Shown: positions 1 to 9,029, numbered from the stretch's first letter. The stretch: DNA of 64,000 nucleotides from Eggerthella sp. YY7918 (GCF_000270285.1 NC_015738.1:682001-746000); one strand, 5' to 3'. Notes: generated by a model not told the origin, from the letters alone. Translations and numbers: made by a program.

Positions 1-335
1 GCATGGCAGATCTCTACCACGAGAGCAAGCCGGCTTCGGGCGAGGGTTTTCGCAGTCGCGAAATGGTGTTGTACAAGTTTCGCTTCTACCAGAAGTATGC
101 CGAAATCGTTTTAGCATTTCACCGAGCACACGTATCGACCTCGCTGCTCGACATCATCACCGACTGCGAGATCGATGAAAGTGGGGACATGCCCGCGCAT
201 TCCATCGCGCGCTACGAGCTCTATTACTTTGCGGGCGCTTTTTACAACATGCTGATCTATTGGCTTGAAACAGGTATGCGCGAAACGCCCGAAGCTATGA
301 CCGACGAGTTTCTTCGCATTGCGAAGAGGGGTTGA
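1..335 (+). CDS. TetR/AcrR-type regulator, C-terminal part (5' end cut by window)
   Basis: The reading frame is open from the first base, so the DNA-binding half lies upstream of the window. What remains (about 110 residues) looks like the ligand-binding helices of a TetR-type repressor: an aromatic helix (YELYYFAGAFYNMLIYWLE) followed by the usual end G-M-R-E-T-P-E-A-M. The stop codon abuts the stop of the convergent MFS gene at 336, so the two genes share no intergenic space. Ligand and targets cannot be told. The neighbouring exporter is a plausible target, but this is only inference from position. The family call rests on the C-terminal pattern alone. Confidence 0.55.
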   Translation, partial: MADLYHESKPASGEGFRSREMVLYKFRFYQKYAEIVLAFHRAHVSTSLLDIITDCEIDESGDMPAHSIARYELYYFAGAFYNMLIYWLETGMRETPEAMTDEFLRIAKRG

Positions 336-1586
336 TCAGCGCTCTTCGTCCAGCGCGCGGACGCTTTTGGGTAGATACACCAACAGGCCCAGCGCGATGC
401 AAATAACGCCGTCAACCACGAAGAACGGTGCGATGCCGATGCTTTCAGCCAGCATGCCGCCCAGCGCGATGCCGATAGGCGATGCGAGGCCCATGGCGGC
501 GGTGGTGAAGCCGAGCGCTCGTCCGGTTTTCTCGGGCGGAACATTTTTCTGCACGAGCGTGATGAGTGGTCCGTTGAACCAGGCGCAGGCCATAGCCATG
601 ACGGCGCACAGTACCACGAACACGGGGAACGCCGACGGCGGCAAAAAACCGCAGGCCACCGTGGTTACACCTACGATAAACGCCGCTATTCCGATAAGCA
701 GGGCCAAGCGCTTGCCGCCGCCCCACGCCATGAGAATAACCGATCCCACAATCATGCCGATACCAAAAGCCGCTTCTGCAATGGCAGCCATGTAGCCGTC
801 GCCGCCGAAGTGGGAATAGGTCATGAGCGGATAGATGGCCGAGAGTGGGGAGAACGCCATCATGCCGACCGTAATGCCGGCGATGAGGATAACGAGTCCG
901 CGCGTCTTGGCGAGTGCCTGCCAGCCGTCGCGCATGTTGGCGAAGACGTGCTGATCGTCGGTGGACGCATCGTGTACGGTGGGGATTTTCGCCAACGCAA
1001 GGCCGGCGACGGCTGCCAATGCGCCGAAGAAGTCCAAGAACATGACGGAGTGGAAGCCAAGTGTCGTGTACAAAAAGATGCCGAACGCAGGCGCGCCGAT
1101 GGAGGCAACGGACATGAGCAGTTGGTCAAGCGTGTTGATGCGCAGCAGGTGTTTTTCGGGCACGAGCAGGGGCATGGCCGCCATCATGGCGGGGCCGTGG
1201 AAGGCTTGGCCGATGCTGCGCACAATGACCATCACGAGGATGAGCCCGAACGTGATATGACCTGCGAGGATGACAAAACCCAGCACAAGCGACACCACAC
1301 CGATGCTTAAGTCGGCTACGATCATGACCGTTTTGCGGTTGTACTTATCGGCGATAACACCGCCGAAGGGGGACAGCAGTCCCTGGGGTAGAAATGCGCA
1401 GATGCTTGCAACGGCCAACGCGAGGGCGCTGCCCGTGGTTTCGGTGACGTACCAGACGGCTGCGTATCCTGCGGCGTAACTGGTCACCATGGATACAGCC
1501 TGGCCAGCCCAGATGGTGATAATGATGGCAAGCCAGCGCGTGGGCAGCGGTTGCCCTGCGGCGCTGAGTGTGGTTGATGGGGTCAT
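336..1586 (-). CDS. MFS transporter (probable exporter)
   Basis: A 416-residue, strongly hydrophobic protein with about 12 membrane segments and the MFS loop-2 motif (GGVIADKYNRKTVMI, residues about 76-90). A long central cytoplasmic loop carries the sequence HDASTDDQHVFANM. It matches the MFS_3/enterobactin-exporter-like class, which moves drugs, siderophores or metabolites out by proton antiport; the substrate is unknown. The start at 1586 is supported by GAAGGAG about 7 bases upstream. It is convergent with the TetR-type gene and stands alone, with 286 bp of unassigned sequence before the lysozyme gene. Confidence 0.85.
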   Translation of the reverse strand: MTPSTTLSAAGQPLPTRWLAIIITIWAGQAVSMVTSYAAGYAAVWYVTETTGSALALAVASICAFLPQGLLSPFGGVIADKYNRKTVMIVADLSIGVVSLVLGFVILAGHITFGLILVMVIVRSIGQAFHGPAMMAAMPLLVPEKHLLRINTLDQLLMSVASIGAPAFGIFLYTTLGFHSVMFLDFFGALAAVAGLALAKIPTVHDASTDDQHVFANMRDGWQALAKTRGLVILIAGITVGMMAFSPLSAIYPLMTYSHFGGDGYMAAIAEAAFGIGMIVGSVILMAWGGGKRLALLIGIAAFIVGVTTVACGFLPPSAFPVFVVLCAVMAMACAWFNGPLITLVQKNVPPEKTGRALGFTTAAMGLASPIGIALGGMLAESIGIAPFFVVDGVICIALGLLVYLPKSVRALDEER

Positions 1587-1872
1587 ATGACGGCTCCTTC
1601 AAGTTGATGCGGTTAACTGCGCGCGAGGCGCTTCGGACGTTTTCAGCGTGGGGTAGCGAACGCGGTTGCACCAGCCATTTTGGTTGGCAGGTAACATGCA
1701 ACGGAAAGTTGCTGGGAAAGATGGCGCGCTCAAGCGTGCCGACTACTGAAAAATACCCATGAAACCGATCTCCTTGGAAGGTTGTCAAGTGGCTGTGTAT
1801 TCTACCGGTGTAGTCTCGTGTTCGTCAAGATGAATAAGGCGGGTTGTTGTCGCGACGTGTAGGACGCATCTT

Positions 1873-2844
1873 CTACAGCGCGTCGGTGAAGCGGATATTG
1901 AGATCGACGTTGGTGGTGATGCCGGCGACCGATCCGGCGTTGGTGTATTGCCAGATGGCGAAAGTAAGCTCGGCGGTGGGCGCTGCGACATCGTATTCGG
2001 CGAACCAGATGGGACGTGTGCCCAGCGCCGAGCGATCATAGCGCGCCATATCTCCCGCATTGCCGTAGATCATCGTGTCGTATCCCGCCGATTCGATACG
2101 TTCGCAGAACGCAAGGGCGCAAGCGGTCAGGGTTTCGGTATCCATGTTGTTCGCGCGGCCGATCGGCTCGGGTACCGGTTCGTGGTCATACACCACCGGC
2201 AATGACAGGTTTCGACCGTTGAGCTGGGAAAGCACAAGATCGGCTTCCTCGAGCGCTTCGTCCACGTTAATGGCTTGCGAGAAGAAGTAGACGCCGGTGT
2301 CAAGTCCGGCTGCCAGAGCACCTTCAAGATTCTCATCGAATCGTGTGTCGGGTATCATTCTGCCCTCGGTATAGCCGCGGCTTCCCGCACGTACAAATGC
2401 AAACTCAATGCCGTCCGACGCTACTGCTTGCCAGTCGATAGCGTTTTGGTGGTCCGACACATCAACGCCTACCTGCGATTTAAGCTGACCGTTTTCGGAA
2501 TAGGTCAGGCGATCTCCTTCGCTGGCAAGGCCCGACCAGTCGTAGGGACACACGTATAGCGTGCTTGTATCGACGGGTTCTTTTTCGGAACAGCGAGTCA
2601 GTGAAAAAAGCATGCTGAGTAACAGTACGACGGCTACAACAATTAGGACGATAACGGCGAAGGGGGCGCATCGTGCAAGAGGGGTTGTGCTTTGACTGGC
2701 AGTAGGCCCCCTTCCGAATGGCCGCTGACTGCGGGCGGTGTGAGAGGGCTGAGTCGCACGGCGTTTCGTACGTTCTTCGTGGACAGAGGTTTTCCGCAGG
2801 GGGCGCTTCGGCTGCCTATGTATGGGTACATTCATGAAGCGCAT
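1873..2844 (-). CDS. GH25 family lysozyme, membrane-anchored
   Basis: A 323-residue protein with a basic, Ser/Arg-rich cytoplasmic N-terminus (about 60 residues), one membrane segment (AVIVLIVVAVVLLLSMLF) and an extracellular GH25 barrel. The barrel opens with VGVDVSDHQ and contains the acidic pair in YDHEPV, corresponding to the family's catalytic D-x-E. GH25 enzymes cut the MurNAc-GlcNAc bond of peptidoglycan. A second start (Met4, 2835) has a better-spaced AGGA and could be the real one. The neighbouring GT51 gene has the same orientation, so the two may form a wall-synthesis and wall-turnover pair. Confidence 0.85.
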   Translation of the reverse strand: MRFMNVPIHRQPKRPLRKTSVHEERTKRRATQPSHTARSQRPFGRGPTASQSTTPLARCAPFAVIVLIVVAVVLLLSMLFSLTRCSEKEPVDTSTLYVCPYDWSGLASEGDRLTYSENGQLKSQVGVDVSDHQNAIDWQAVASDGIEFAFVRAGSRGYTEGRMIPDTRFDENLEGALAAGLDTGVYFFSQAINVDEALEEADLVLSQLNGRNLSLPVVYDHEPVPEPIGRANNMDTETLTACALAFCERIESAGYDTMIYGNAGDMARYDRSALGTRPIWFAEYDVAAPTAELTFAIWQYTNAGSVAGITTNVDLNIRFTDAL

Positions 2845-2918
2845 CCTACCAAAGCCTCTCGCGCGCTGCAGGGCTGTTCCTCCTTACGCGCAGATAACTC
2901 CAGAAAAACTCTGCGCCC

Positions 2919-3701
2919 TTATGCTGCCTTGCTTACGGGCGTGACGAGATTTTGGATGGTGGGACGGCTGGCGATGTTCATTGCACGGGTATGATCAAGG
3001 CTGTCGTAGGTCACAAGCTTGCGCAGGACTTCATTTTGCCGCTGGCGTGCAAGTTCGGGGTTGACGGTCGGCGCATAGACCGACGGCGCGTTCGGGATGC
3101 CTGCCAGCATGACGCATTCATCCTCGGTCAGCTCGCTCGGCTGCTTCCCGAAGTAACCTTCGCTTGCGCTGCCGATGCCTTCGTAGCCGTCGCCGAAATA
3201 GATAGAGTTCACATACAGCTCAAGTATCTGGCGCTTTGAGAAATGCTGCTCCATCGTAAACGCCATGAACACTTCAGCCACCTTGCGTTCAAGTGTTTGC
3301 TCCTGGGTAAAGTACTGGTTTTTCGCGAGCTGCTGGGTGATAGTGCTGCCGCCCTCCACGATGGCTCCCGCCTTGATGTCGTTTACGAGAGCGCGTCCGG
3401 TGGCGATAATATCGAATCCCGGGTGTGCGTAAAATCGATGGTCTTCCACGGCGATAACTGCTTGCAGATACAGGTCAGGCAGCTCGTCGATGGACGTGAA
3501 GGTTTCCTGTTGGTGGATGCGCGCAGCCATGTCATCGAGGCTTTTTGTCTCGATAGCTTCGTGGTACAAGTTGAAACCACGGGTGCCAAAGTAGAGAGCC
3601 GCTAGAATTATTACAGCAAGCAGAGCAATAGCGATACTTTTCAGCGTGGTGCCAATGATGCTTCGGTGCGTTGCATGTGATGTGGAAGCGACTGCGTACA
3701 T
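2919..3701 (-). CDS. GT51 peptidoglycan glycosyltransferase (monofunctional)
   Basis: 260 residues: a short cytoplasmic tail, one membrane anchor (about residues 19-39) and a GT51 domain that polymerises lipid II into glycan strands outside the membrane. Visible motifs are AVEDHRFYAHPG with the catalytic Glu, GGSTITQQLAKN, and ILELYVNSIYFGDGYEG. No transpeptidase domain follows, so it resembles a monofunctional MtgA/SgtB-type enzyme or a truncated class A PBP. GGAGACAATC precedes the ATG. It lies downstream of nothing obvious on its strand; the ABC operon upstream ends in its own hairpin. Confidence 0.88.
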   Translation of the reverse strand: MYAVASTSHATHRSIIGTTLKSIAIALLAVIILAALYFGTRGFNLYHEAIETKSLDDMAARIHQQETFTSIDELPDLYLQAVIAVEDHRFYAHPGFDIIATGRALVNDIKAGAIVEGGSTITQQLAKNQYFTQEQTLERKVAEVFMAFTMEQHFSKRQILELYVNSIYFGDGYEGIGSASEGYFGKQPSELTEDECVMLAGIPNAPSVYAPTVNPELARQRQNEVLRKLVTYDSLDHTRAMNIASRPTIQNLVTPVSKAA

Positions 3702-3833
3702 GATTGTCTCCTGCCTATCTGGGTGACAACCCTAGTATGACGAACGTACCTTGTGGCTACCTTACTTGCCACTTGCCCGCCTCTTACATTTGTGAAAGGT
3801 GAGGGTGGAAGCCCTATTCTTTAAGCAGGGGGT

Positions 3834-3878
3834 AAAGGGGTCGATTCCGCCTTTAGTATCGGTTTCCCGACCCCTTTT
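3834..3878 (-). terminator. Rho-independent-type terminator after the ABC operon
   Basis: AAAGGGGTCG (3834-3843) pairs perfectly with CGACCCCTTT (3868-3877) around a 24-nt loop. It lies just past the permease stop codon (3937) on the minus strand and could act in both directions, since runs of A and T flank both arms. Confidence 0.65.
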
Positions 3879-3936
3879 CAGAATTTGTGCATCGGACAAA
3901 AGACAGGGTGCTTTTATCCACGCAGACAAACATTTG

Positions 3937-4635
3937 CTACAGCTCGCGCTTCGCGTAGAGCTTGACGGATAGGGCGGCGGAGGCTGCGTAGAGGACGACG
4001 ACTATAGCAGCCGCGATGACGGCGAGGGCGATGGTACCTTCTGGTGTTTTAACCCAGGTGATGAAGTTGAGTAGAAACTGAGGTATTTCAAATTGTGAAA
4101 GGGCGTTGAACAGGAGCATGGCGCCTATCATGATGACAACAGGCAGGTAGCGTACAGTCTTTGTCATGCCAAAGCGCGACACGAGCGGCATAATGATGGC
4201 CAGCATCACAAGGATAAGGACAAGGCCAATGACTCCAGAGAAAAGAACGGCCTGCCAGGAGAAGTTCACCATAAGGTTCGCCAATTGGGGAATAGTCGGC
4301 AGAAGCTCTGCGGCTGCAACGACGATGAGTGTGACCGCATAGCCGATAACGAGCCCGATCACCGCAAGCAGCGCTAGGCTTGCGTATCGGCCAACGATGA
4401 CGTCGGTCCGCGACATCGGCAGCGCCAGGCGGAACTGCTGCCAGTCGCCGCGTTCGTCGAATGCGATGATGGTGAACGCCAGCGAGAACGGGATGAACAC
4501 CGCAAGCATGGGCGCGGCAACGTAGAGATTCTCCGTCATGAAGCAGATGAAAGCACCTATAAGCACGGCGATGACAAGCTGCTGGAATAAGTATTTTTTA
4601 GCGACCTGGAGGTCGGACATGAACATGGCTTTCAC
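3937..4635 (-). CDS. ABC-2 type permease subunit
   Basis: 232 residues with about six membrane segments, of the ABC2_membrane type that pairs with YtrB-like ATPases. The motif region FDERGDWQQFRLALPMSRTD (about residues 55-74) is typical of this permease class. The start is taken as GTG at 4635, six bases after AAAGGAGG and overlapping the ATPase stop; ATG codons four and six residues later are alternatives. It is the last gene of the GntR-ATPase-permease operon. In Firmicutes such operons respond to cell-wall antibiotics, but the substrate here cannot be read from sequence. Confidence 0.85.
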   Translation of the reverse strand: MKAMFMSDLQVAKKYLFQQLVIAVLIGAFICFMTENLYVAAPMLAVFIPFSLAFTIIAFDERGDWQQFRLALPMSRTDVIVGRYASLALLAVIGLVIGYAVTLIVVAAAELLPTIPQLANLMVNFSWQAVLFSGVIGLVLILVMLAIIMPLVSRFGMTKTVRYLPVVIMIGAMLLFNALSQFEIPQFLLNFITWVKTPEGTIALAVIAAAIVVVLYAASAALSVKLYAKREL

Positions 4636-5522
4636 AGGACGCCTCCTTTCAACATAAGGCCCATGTAGGTGTCGATGTCGGCTTTATCGAGTGCGACGTG
4701 CGGGAAATTTTCGGCAAAGGCGAAACGGTCGGGCGCGAGCACGTCGATGCCGTAGGGATTCCGGATGCTACGCAGCTCGCCCGGCGCGAAGAAGCCGCTC
4801 GCGGCGATGTTTTCGAACTCGGCGGCGCGGCAGTGTGCGATGCCCGCGAGGTCGGTGATGGCATCTTTTTCGATGGCGAACACGATATGGCCCTGGTCGA
4901 TGCACACGATGTAGTCGGCGATTTTCTCGAGGTCGCTTGTGATGTGGCTGGACATGAGGATGCCGTGGCGCTCGTCGCGCATGTAATCGCGCAGGAAGTC
5001 GAGCGCCTCGTCGCGCGCGAGCGGGTCGAGGCCGGCTGTGGCTTCGTCGAGGATGAGCAGATCGGGGTCGTGTGCGAGCGCAGCGGCCAGCGATAGCTTC
5101 ATGCTCATGCCGCGTGAGAGGTCCTTCACCAACTTGCCCTTCGGCAGGCCGAACTGGGCCAGGCGCTGCTCGAAGTCGGAGGCGTTCCACCCCTCGTAGC
5201 TGTAGGACATGAGCTTGCCCACGGCTTCGATGGTCATTTCTTCGGGGAAGGAGCAGGTGTCAAACACCACACCTACGCGCTGTTTCGCCTGCTTGACGGC
5301 TTTTGCGCTGGCGTGTTCGCCCACGTTTTGGCCGAAGAGTTCGATGGAGCCTGCGTCGGGGAAGATGAGGCCAAGCACCGATTTGATGGTGGTAGTTTTA
5401 CCGGCGCCGTTGGAGCCGATGAAGCCGACCACGCTGCCAGCGGGCACCGTGAGGTCGACGTTGGTCAGGTTGAAGCCGTCGTAGTGCTTCGACAGGCTGC
5501 GAATGCGAAGAAGGTCGTTCAT
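4632..5522 (-). CDS. ABC transporter ATP-binding protein (YtrB-like)
   Basis: 296 residues. Walker A GSNGAGKTT, a signature LSRGMSMKLSLA (a variant of LSGGQ seen in YtrB-like ATPases), Walker B LLILDEATAGLDP and an H-loop in SSHIT are all present. About 90 C-terminal residues extend past the nucleotide-binding domain. It would power the permease encoded immediately downstream with a 4-bp overlap. Its start codon overlaps the stop of the GntR regulator, so the three genes are translationally coupled. Confidence 0.9.
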   Translation of the reverse strand: MNDLLRIRSLSKHYDGFNLTNVDLTVPAGSVVGFIGSNGAGKTTTIKSVLGLIFPDAGSIELFGQNVGEHASAKAVKQAKQRVGVVFDTCSFPEEMTIEAVGKLMSYSYEGWNASDFEQRLAQFGLPKGKLVKDLSRGMSMKLSLAAALAHDPDLLILDEATAGLDPLARDEALDFLRDYMRDERHGILMSSHITSDLEKIADYIVCIDQGHIVFAIEKDAITDLAGIAHCRAAEFENIAASGFFAPGELRSIRNPYGIDVLAPDRFAFAENFPHVALDKADIDTYMGLMLKGGVL

Positions 5523-5899
5523 CAGTCGTCACTTTCTGCGATGAGGTCAAGCATGTCATGGAGTTCTTGGACGGTTACGTTCGCGGCGCGCGCCTCGTCG
5601 GCGGCGTGGGCGAGCAGCTCCTCGATAGTGCGGAGGCGTTCTTCGCGGAGCAGCTCTTTGTTGCCGCCAGCCACGAAGCTGCCCTTGCCCTGCACGGTTT
5701 CGACGAACCCCTGCGCCTCAAGCTCGGCGTAAGCGCGCTTCGTTGTGATAACGCTGATGCGCAGGTCGCCGGCCAGCGCGCGGATGGAGGGTAGTTGCTG
5801 CCCTTCTTCCAGCTCGCCTGCGAGGATGAGGCTTTTCATCTGCGAGACAATCTGCTCGTAGATGGGTTTGTCGCTCGCGTTCGAGATGATAATGTCCAA
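5522..5899 (-). CDS. GntR-family regulator, YtrA subfamily
   Basis: 125 residues: a winged-helix GntR domain with the typical opening PIYEQIVSQMKSLILAGEL and QQLPSIRALAGDLRISVITTKRAY, plus a short helical tail in place of the large effector domain, as in YtrA. The start is a TTG at 5899, six bases after AAAGGGAG. It is the first gene of an operon with an ABC ATPase and permease and probably represses it. A candidate promoter with an overlapping palindromic operator lies about 240 bp upstream. Confidence 0.88.
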   Translation of the reverse strand: MDIIISNASDKPIYEQIVSQMKSLILAGELEEGQQLPSIRALAGDLRISVITTKRAYAELEAQGFVETVQGKGSFVAGGNKELLREERLRTIEELLAHAADEARAANVTVQELHDMLDLIAESDD

Positions 5900-5954
5900 C
5901 GTGCTCCCTTTCTTGGTTCGGTGGCTTCACGCGCGGCCCTCGCTCTCGTCGAAA

Positions 5955-5970
5955 TGTTTCACGTGAAACA
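5955..5970. other. parS-type ParB-binding site 1
   Basis: TGTTTCACGTGAAACA, a perfect 16-bp palindrome identical to the parS consensus known from Streptomyces and matching the B. subtilis form. Flanking AA/TT extends the symmetry to 20 bp. It lies between the GntR operon and its probable promoter. ParB would bind here for chromosome segregation. Confidence 0.85.
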
Positions 5971-6125
5971 TTCGCTCGTGCTAAAGCTTGGTGCGTGGAT
6001 GAAGCCTGAGCGTCCCGGCGTCCCGGTGCGCCCGGTGGCGCGTCGCAGCGTCCCGCTTCGCGCCGTGGAGGCCGTGGGCACGTTCCCCACTTCCCCCGTA
6101 TCGAGTACCCACGTTGCATATGCTA

Positions 6126-6176
6126 GGTGTATATACCCGATATGCACACTATAATCAGTAGATACACACTCGTCAA
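6126..6176 (-). promoter_or_regulatory. Promoter with overlapping operator for the GntR-ABC operon
   Basis: Read on the minus strand: -35 TTGACG (6176-6171), exactly 17 bp, then -10 TATAGT (6153-6148), with a predicted start near 6141. Just downstream, GTATATAC (6136-6129) sits in the near-palindrome GGGTATATACACC, of the AT-rich kind bound by YtrA-type repressors. The rest of 5900-6290 holds parS site 1 and GC-rich sequence with repeated GGGACGC, with no convincing gene. Confidence 0.6.
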
Positions 6177-6290
6177 GCACCTTACTGTGAAAATTTTAAG
6201 CACGCCGAGGCGCTCCGTGCTGCGCGCACGTGAGTGTATGGTTGATGTGTATGACGAAATTGAGTGGTGGGACGATGAGGATTCGGAGTC

Positions 6291-7112
6291 TTAGCGAGCT
6301 GCGGTGCCCTTTTTCTCGTTGAGGACAGGATTGGTGTAGCGACCGCGGGTTTCGGTGCTCTTGCCGTATTGGATGGAGTTCGTGGGGCAGCGGTGAAGGC
6401 AGCCGAGGCACTGGGTGCAGCCGAGCTCCGACCAGCGCGGCGTGCGTTCGATCATGGTGATGGTGTTGGTGGGGCAGAGATTTGCGCACTTGCCGCAGTG
6501 TATGCAGGTGGGCAGCGTGTAGAACTCAGCCGTCGAGTGCGACTTGTCATCCTTCTCGTAGATGGTGGACATGAGTATGCCAAAGAGATTGCGGTGTTCG
6601 GCATGCGCGTGTTCGCGTGCGGCAATGCGGCCAGCTACTTTGCGCGCTTCAAGTTCGGCGTTTGCCAGCAGCTGCTCGCGTTTCTTGCCTTGCGCAGGCG
6701 CGTAGAGGAAGGTGCAGTTGCCCACCGAGCGAATGCTAAACGAGGCATCCAGGTTGATGCCCTGCGTTTCAAGCAGGCGTTCGCCAAAAATGCGTGCCGT
6801 GTTGCCGACGAAACCACCTCCGCAGGTGACGACCACGAAGCAGTATTCGGGTGCGAACGTTTCCTTATTTCCCGTGCGGAAATTGGCCCGTTTGATGAAA
6901 ATATCGACGATGGGCGGGGTTGTCCAATAATACGTCGGGAAGACGAAGCCGAGCTGTTCACCCTGTTCAAGTGTAAAATCGAAGTCGGCATGCTTGAACG
7001 ACGCGCCGATGTCGACGAGCAAATCGTCGGTGGCCTTCGCGATGGTTTGTGCCGCTGCGAGCGAGTTTCCGGTGCCGGTGAAGTAAAAGATCATGACTGC
7101 CGTCTTTCCCAT
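6291..7112 (-). CDS. EFR1-type flavodoxin / 2[4Fe-4S] ferredoxin fusion
   Basis: 273 residues. The N-terminal flavodoxin-like fold carries the FMN phosphate loop FTGTGNSLAAA (about residues 9-19). Two C-terminal 4Fe-4S motifs follow: CIHCGKCANLCP and CTQCLGCLHRCP. This arrangement matches the EFR1 family of anaerobic electron carriers, with unknown partners. The start at 7112 was chosen because AGGAGAA lies 11 bases upstream. A longer frame reaching 7271 begins inside parS site 2 (its palindrome happens to read MFHVKH) and is an artefact. The gene is monocistronic, oriented away from the Spx-like gene. Confidence 0.88.
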   Translation of the reverse strand: MGKTAVMIFYFTGTGNSLAAAQTIAKATDDLLVDIGASFKHADFDFTLEQGEQLGFVFPTYYWTTPPIVDIFIKRANFRTGNKETFAPEYCFVVVTCGGGFVGNTARIFGERLLETQGINLDASFSIRSVGNCTFLYAPAQGKKREQLLANAELEARKVAGRIAAREHAHAEHRNLFGILMSTIYEKDDKSHSTAEFYTLPTCIHCGKCANLCPTNTITMIERTPRWSELGCTQCLGCLHRCPTNSIQYGKSTETRGRYTNPVLNEKKGTAAR

Positions 7113-7254
7113 TGCTGGTTCTTTTCTCCTAGTATACCAATGTCTGGGACTGGTATGATCTGGCGAACAGGCGTGAATTGGTCGACGTGGCCATTCGCGT
7201 GAATGTGTTCCCGTGTGGCTGGAGCGGGTCTGTACTCTCACGTACATCTCTGAA

Positions 7255-7270
7255 TGTTTCACGTGAAACA
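7255..7270. other. parS-type ParB-binding site 2
   Basis: TGTTTCACGTGAAACA, perfect. The right flank ATTCGTTC is shared with site 6 at 62859. It lies in the divergent spacer between the EFR1-type and Spx-like genes. Confidence 0.85.
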
Positions 7271-7364
7271 TTCGTTCGCTACGCTCTCTGGTATGATGTT
7301 TGAACCTATTGATTGGATGTCTCGCTTTTGGCGGCGTAGGCTAGTGTAGTGAAAGAGGACTTTT

Positions 7365-7727
7365 ATGGCGAAGGTGCTGTTTGTAGAGTATCCGAAGTGC
7401 TCGACGTGCAAGAAGGCCAAGGCGTGGCTCGATGCGCATGGTGTGAGCTATACCGATCGTCATATTGTGGAGGACAACCCGACGACCGAAGAATTAGCGG
7501 CATGGCATGCGAAAAGCGGCCTAGCGCTGCGGCGGTTCTTCAACACGAGTGGCATGCTCTATCGCGAGCGCAATGTGAAGTCGTTACTTGATGCGGGCAT
7601 GACCGATGAGGATGCGTACGCGCTGCTGGCCGAGAACGGCATGCTGGTGAAGCGCCCGATTGTGGTGGGGGACGGCTTCGTGCTGGTCGGCTTCAAAGAG
7701 TCCGAGTGGGAACAGGCGCTTCTGTAA
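7365..7727 (+). CDS. ArsC/Spx family thioredoxin-fold protein
   Basis: 120 residues. The N-terminal YPKCSTCKKAKAWL contains the C-x-x-C redox motif of the ArsC/Spx/YffB family, followed by the family motifs LRRFFNTSG and LVKRPIV. Relatives are either thiol-dependent reductases or Spx/MgsR regulators that bind the RNA polymerase alpha C-terminal domain; sequence alone does not decide. AGAGGA precedes the ATG. A short GC-rich hairpin with a T-run follows the gene, so it is probably a single-gene transcript. Confidence 0.85.
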   Translation: MAKVLFVEYPKCSTCKKAKAWLDAHGVSYTDRHIVEDNPTTEELAAWHAKSGLALRRFFNTSGMLYRERNVKSLLDAGMTDEDAYALLAENGMLVKRPIVVGDGFVLVGFKESEWEQALL

Positions 7728-7740
7728 GATTGCGCATCAG

Positions 7741-7758
7741 AGGCCAGTTGGCCTTTTT
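7741..7758 (+). terminator. Short hairpin terminator after the Spx-like gene
   Basis: AGGCCA (7741-7746) pairs with TGGCCT (7749-7754) and is followed by TTTT. It lies 14 bases after the stop codon. The stem is short, so strength is uncertain. Confidence 0.5.
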
Positions 7759-7775
7759 CGCCATCGTGACACAAA

Positions 7776-7791
7776 TGTTTCACGTGAAACA
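7776..7791. other. parS-type ParB-binding site 3
   Basis: TGTTTCACGTGAAACA, perfect, in the convergent spacer between the Spx-like gene and dtd. The right flank is ATTTGTTCT, as at the variant site 63042. Confidence 0.85.
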
Positions 7792-7819
7792 TTTGTTCTC
7801 AATAGTATGTTTGGTGGCA

Positions 7820-8266
7820 CTATAGCGTGTCGGTGTCGAGCCAGAGCGTGAAGGGGCCGTCGTTTACCAGGCTTACGTCCATGTAGGCGGCGAAGCGGCC
7901 GGTTTCGACGCGCGGCACATCGCGGCGGGCGCGTTCGACGAACAGCTCGTAGAGGCGGTTGGCTTCGTCGGGTGCGCCGGCCTCGGTGAAAGAGGGTCGG
8001 TTGCCCTTCTTGCAGTTGGCGAACAGGGTGAACTGCGACACCACAAGCACTTCGCCAGCCACATCGGCAAGCGAAAGGTTTGTTTTGCCGTCAGTGTCCT
8101 CGAAGATGCGCAGGCGCGAGATCTTGCTCCACAAGCGTTCAACCTCAGCTTCTGTGTCGGTGTGCCCCACACCCAGTAGGATGACCAGCCCGCGCCCAAT
8201 GGCACCCACCGTCTCGCCGTCGATGTCCACCTGCGCCTGTGTTACTCGCTGGATAACCGCTCGCAT
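7820..8266 (-). CDS. dtd: D-aminoacyl-tRNA deacylase
   Basis: 148 residues matching DTD over its full length. It begins [18 protein letters not shown] and has the substrate-site motif [17 protein letters not shown] and the cross-subunit Gly-Pro motif in VNDGPFT. DTD hydrolyses D-amino acids and glycine mischarged on tRNA. The start at 8266 follows GGGAG and matches the conserved N-terminus; the frame stays open further upstream, to 8515, without family similarity. The 247-bp spacer to the divergent flavodoxin gene shows no clear promoter. Confidence 0.95.
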   Translation of the reverse strand: MRAVIQRVTQAQVDIDGETVGAIGRGLVILLGVGHTDTEAEVERLWSKISRLRIFEDTDGKTNLSLADVAGEVLVVSQFTLFANCKKGNRPSFTEAGAPDEANRLYELFVERARRDVPRVETGRFAAYMDVSLVNDGPFTLWLDTDTL

Positions 8267-8513
8267 CGTGCTGCGCTCCCTTTCCCTTTGCTCTGCTTCT
8301 GGCTGCTTTCGTTTATCGCTCTTGATAGTGCGCTTTTGCCGACAGTATAGCATCGACGTTATTTTTGAGTTGACCGCCGTAGTCACACGGCGTATAACGA
8401 AGCGAAATGATCGACAGTACGTTCGACATCCCGTCTGTGTTCGAAGGGCTGAGAATCGGTTCTTATCGAGTGAAAACAGGCGACGGCGTACATATCGTGG
8501 GAGAGGACGTGCC

Positions 8514-9029
8514 ATGGCCTACGCCATCGTGTATGACAGCAGGACCGGCAATACCGCGGAGTTAGCGCGTGCGGTGGCTGATGTACTGCCCGAGGAAGGG
8601 CGGCTTGCGTTTGGTCGCGTGGGGGAGGTGAGCGCGGAAGCGCTCGCACAGGCGGACCGCGTATATGCGGGATTTTGGACGAATCGCGGCGACTGTACGG
8701 ATGAAATGGCCGAGGTGCTGGCCTCGCTCGACGACAAGGAAGTATTCCTGTTCGGTACAGCGGGCTTCGGCGCTGATGCGACGTACTTCGCGGGGGTGGG
8801 TGCGCGGGTGCTCGTGCATCTACCTGGGACGGCGCGCGTTGTGGGCACGTTTATGTGCCAAGGCCGCATGCCCATGAGTGTGCGCGAGCGCTACGAGCGT
8901 CAGGCAGAGGCAAACCCGGCGCAGGCCGCGCGCATGAACCAACTCATTGAGAACTTCGACGAAGCACTGAGCCATCCGAACGACGACGATCTGGCGCGTT
9001 TGTGCGCAGAAGTGGAGGCGACCCTATGA
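8514..9029 (+). CDS. Flavodoxin family protein
   Basis: 171 residues with a flavodoxin-like start, [17 protein letters not shown], whose S-R-T-G-N-T loop would hold the FMN phosphate. An alternating alpha/beta core follows ([10 protein letters not shown]) and then a helical tail unlike that of short flavodoxins. It resembles the flavodoxin-like proteins of gut anaerobes that supply electrons to reductases, but no partner enzyme is adjacent. ATG at 8514 follows GAGAGG. Its stop overlaps the start of the TfoX-C gene (ATGA), so the two are coupled. Confidence 0.8.
   Translation: MAYAIVYDSRTGNTAELARAVADVLPEEGRLAFGRVGEVSAEALAQADRVYAGFWTNRGDCTDEMAEVLASLDDKEVFLFGTAGFGADATYFAGVGARVLVHLPGTARVVGTFMCQGRMPMSVRERYERQAEANPAQAARMNQLIENFDEALSHPNDDDLARLCAEVEATL

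Noticed and set aside
5990-6110. Minus-strand copy of the element family suggested by CGCAGCGTC near 6050
   Set aside because: Only the 9-base word matches; there is no core hairpin or paired outer stem around it.
6142-6294. A 50-codon plus-strand frame ending in an acidic run (VDVYDEIEWWDDEDSES)
   Set aside because: It has no ribosome site, starts inside the promoter/operator region of the GntR operon and shows no recognisable fold. The acidic tail alone is not enough to call a gene.
7113-7271. N-terminal extension of the EFR1-type protein beginning MFHVKH
   Set aside because: The extension is only the parS palindrome and spacer read as codons. A good ribosome site and the conserved flavodoxin start support 7112.
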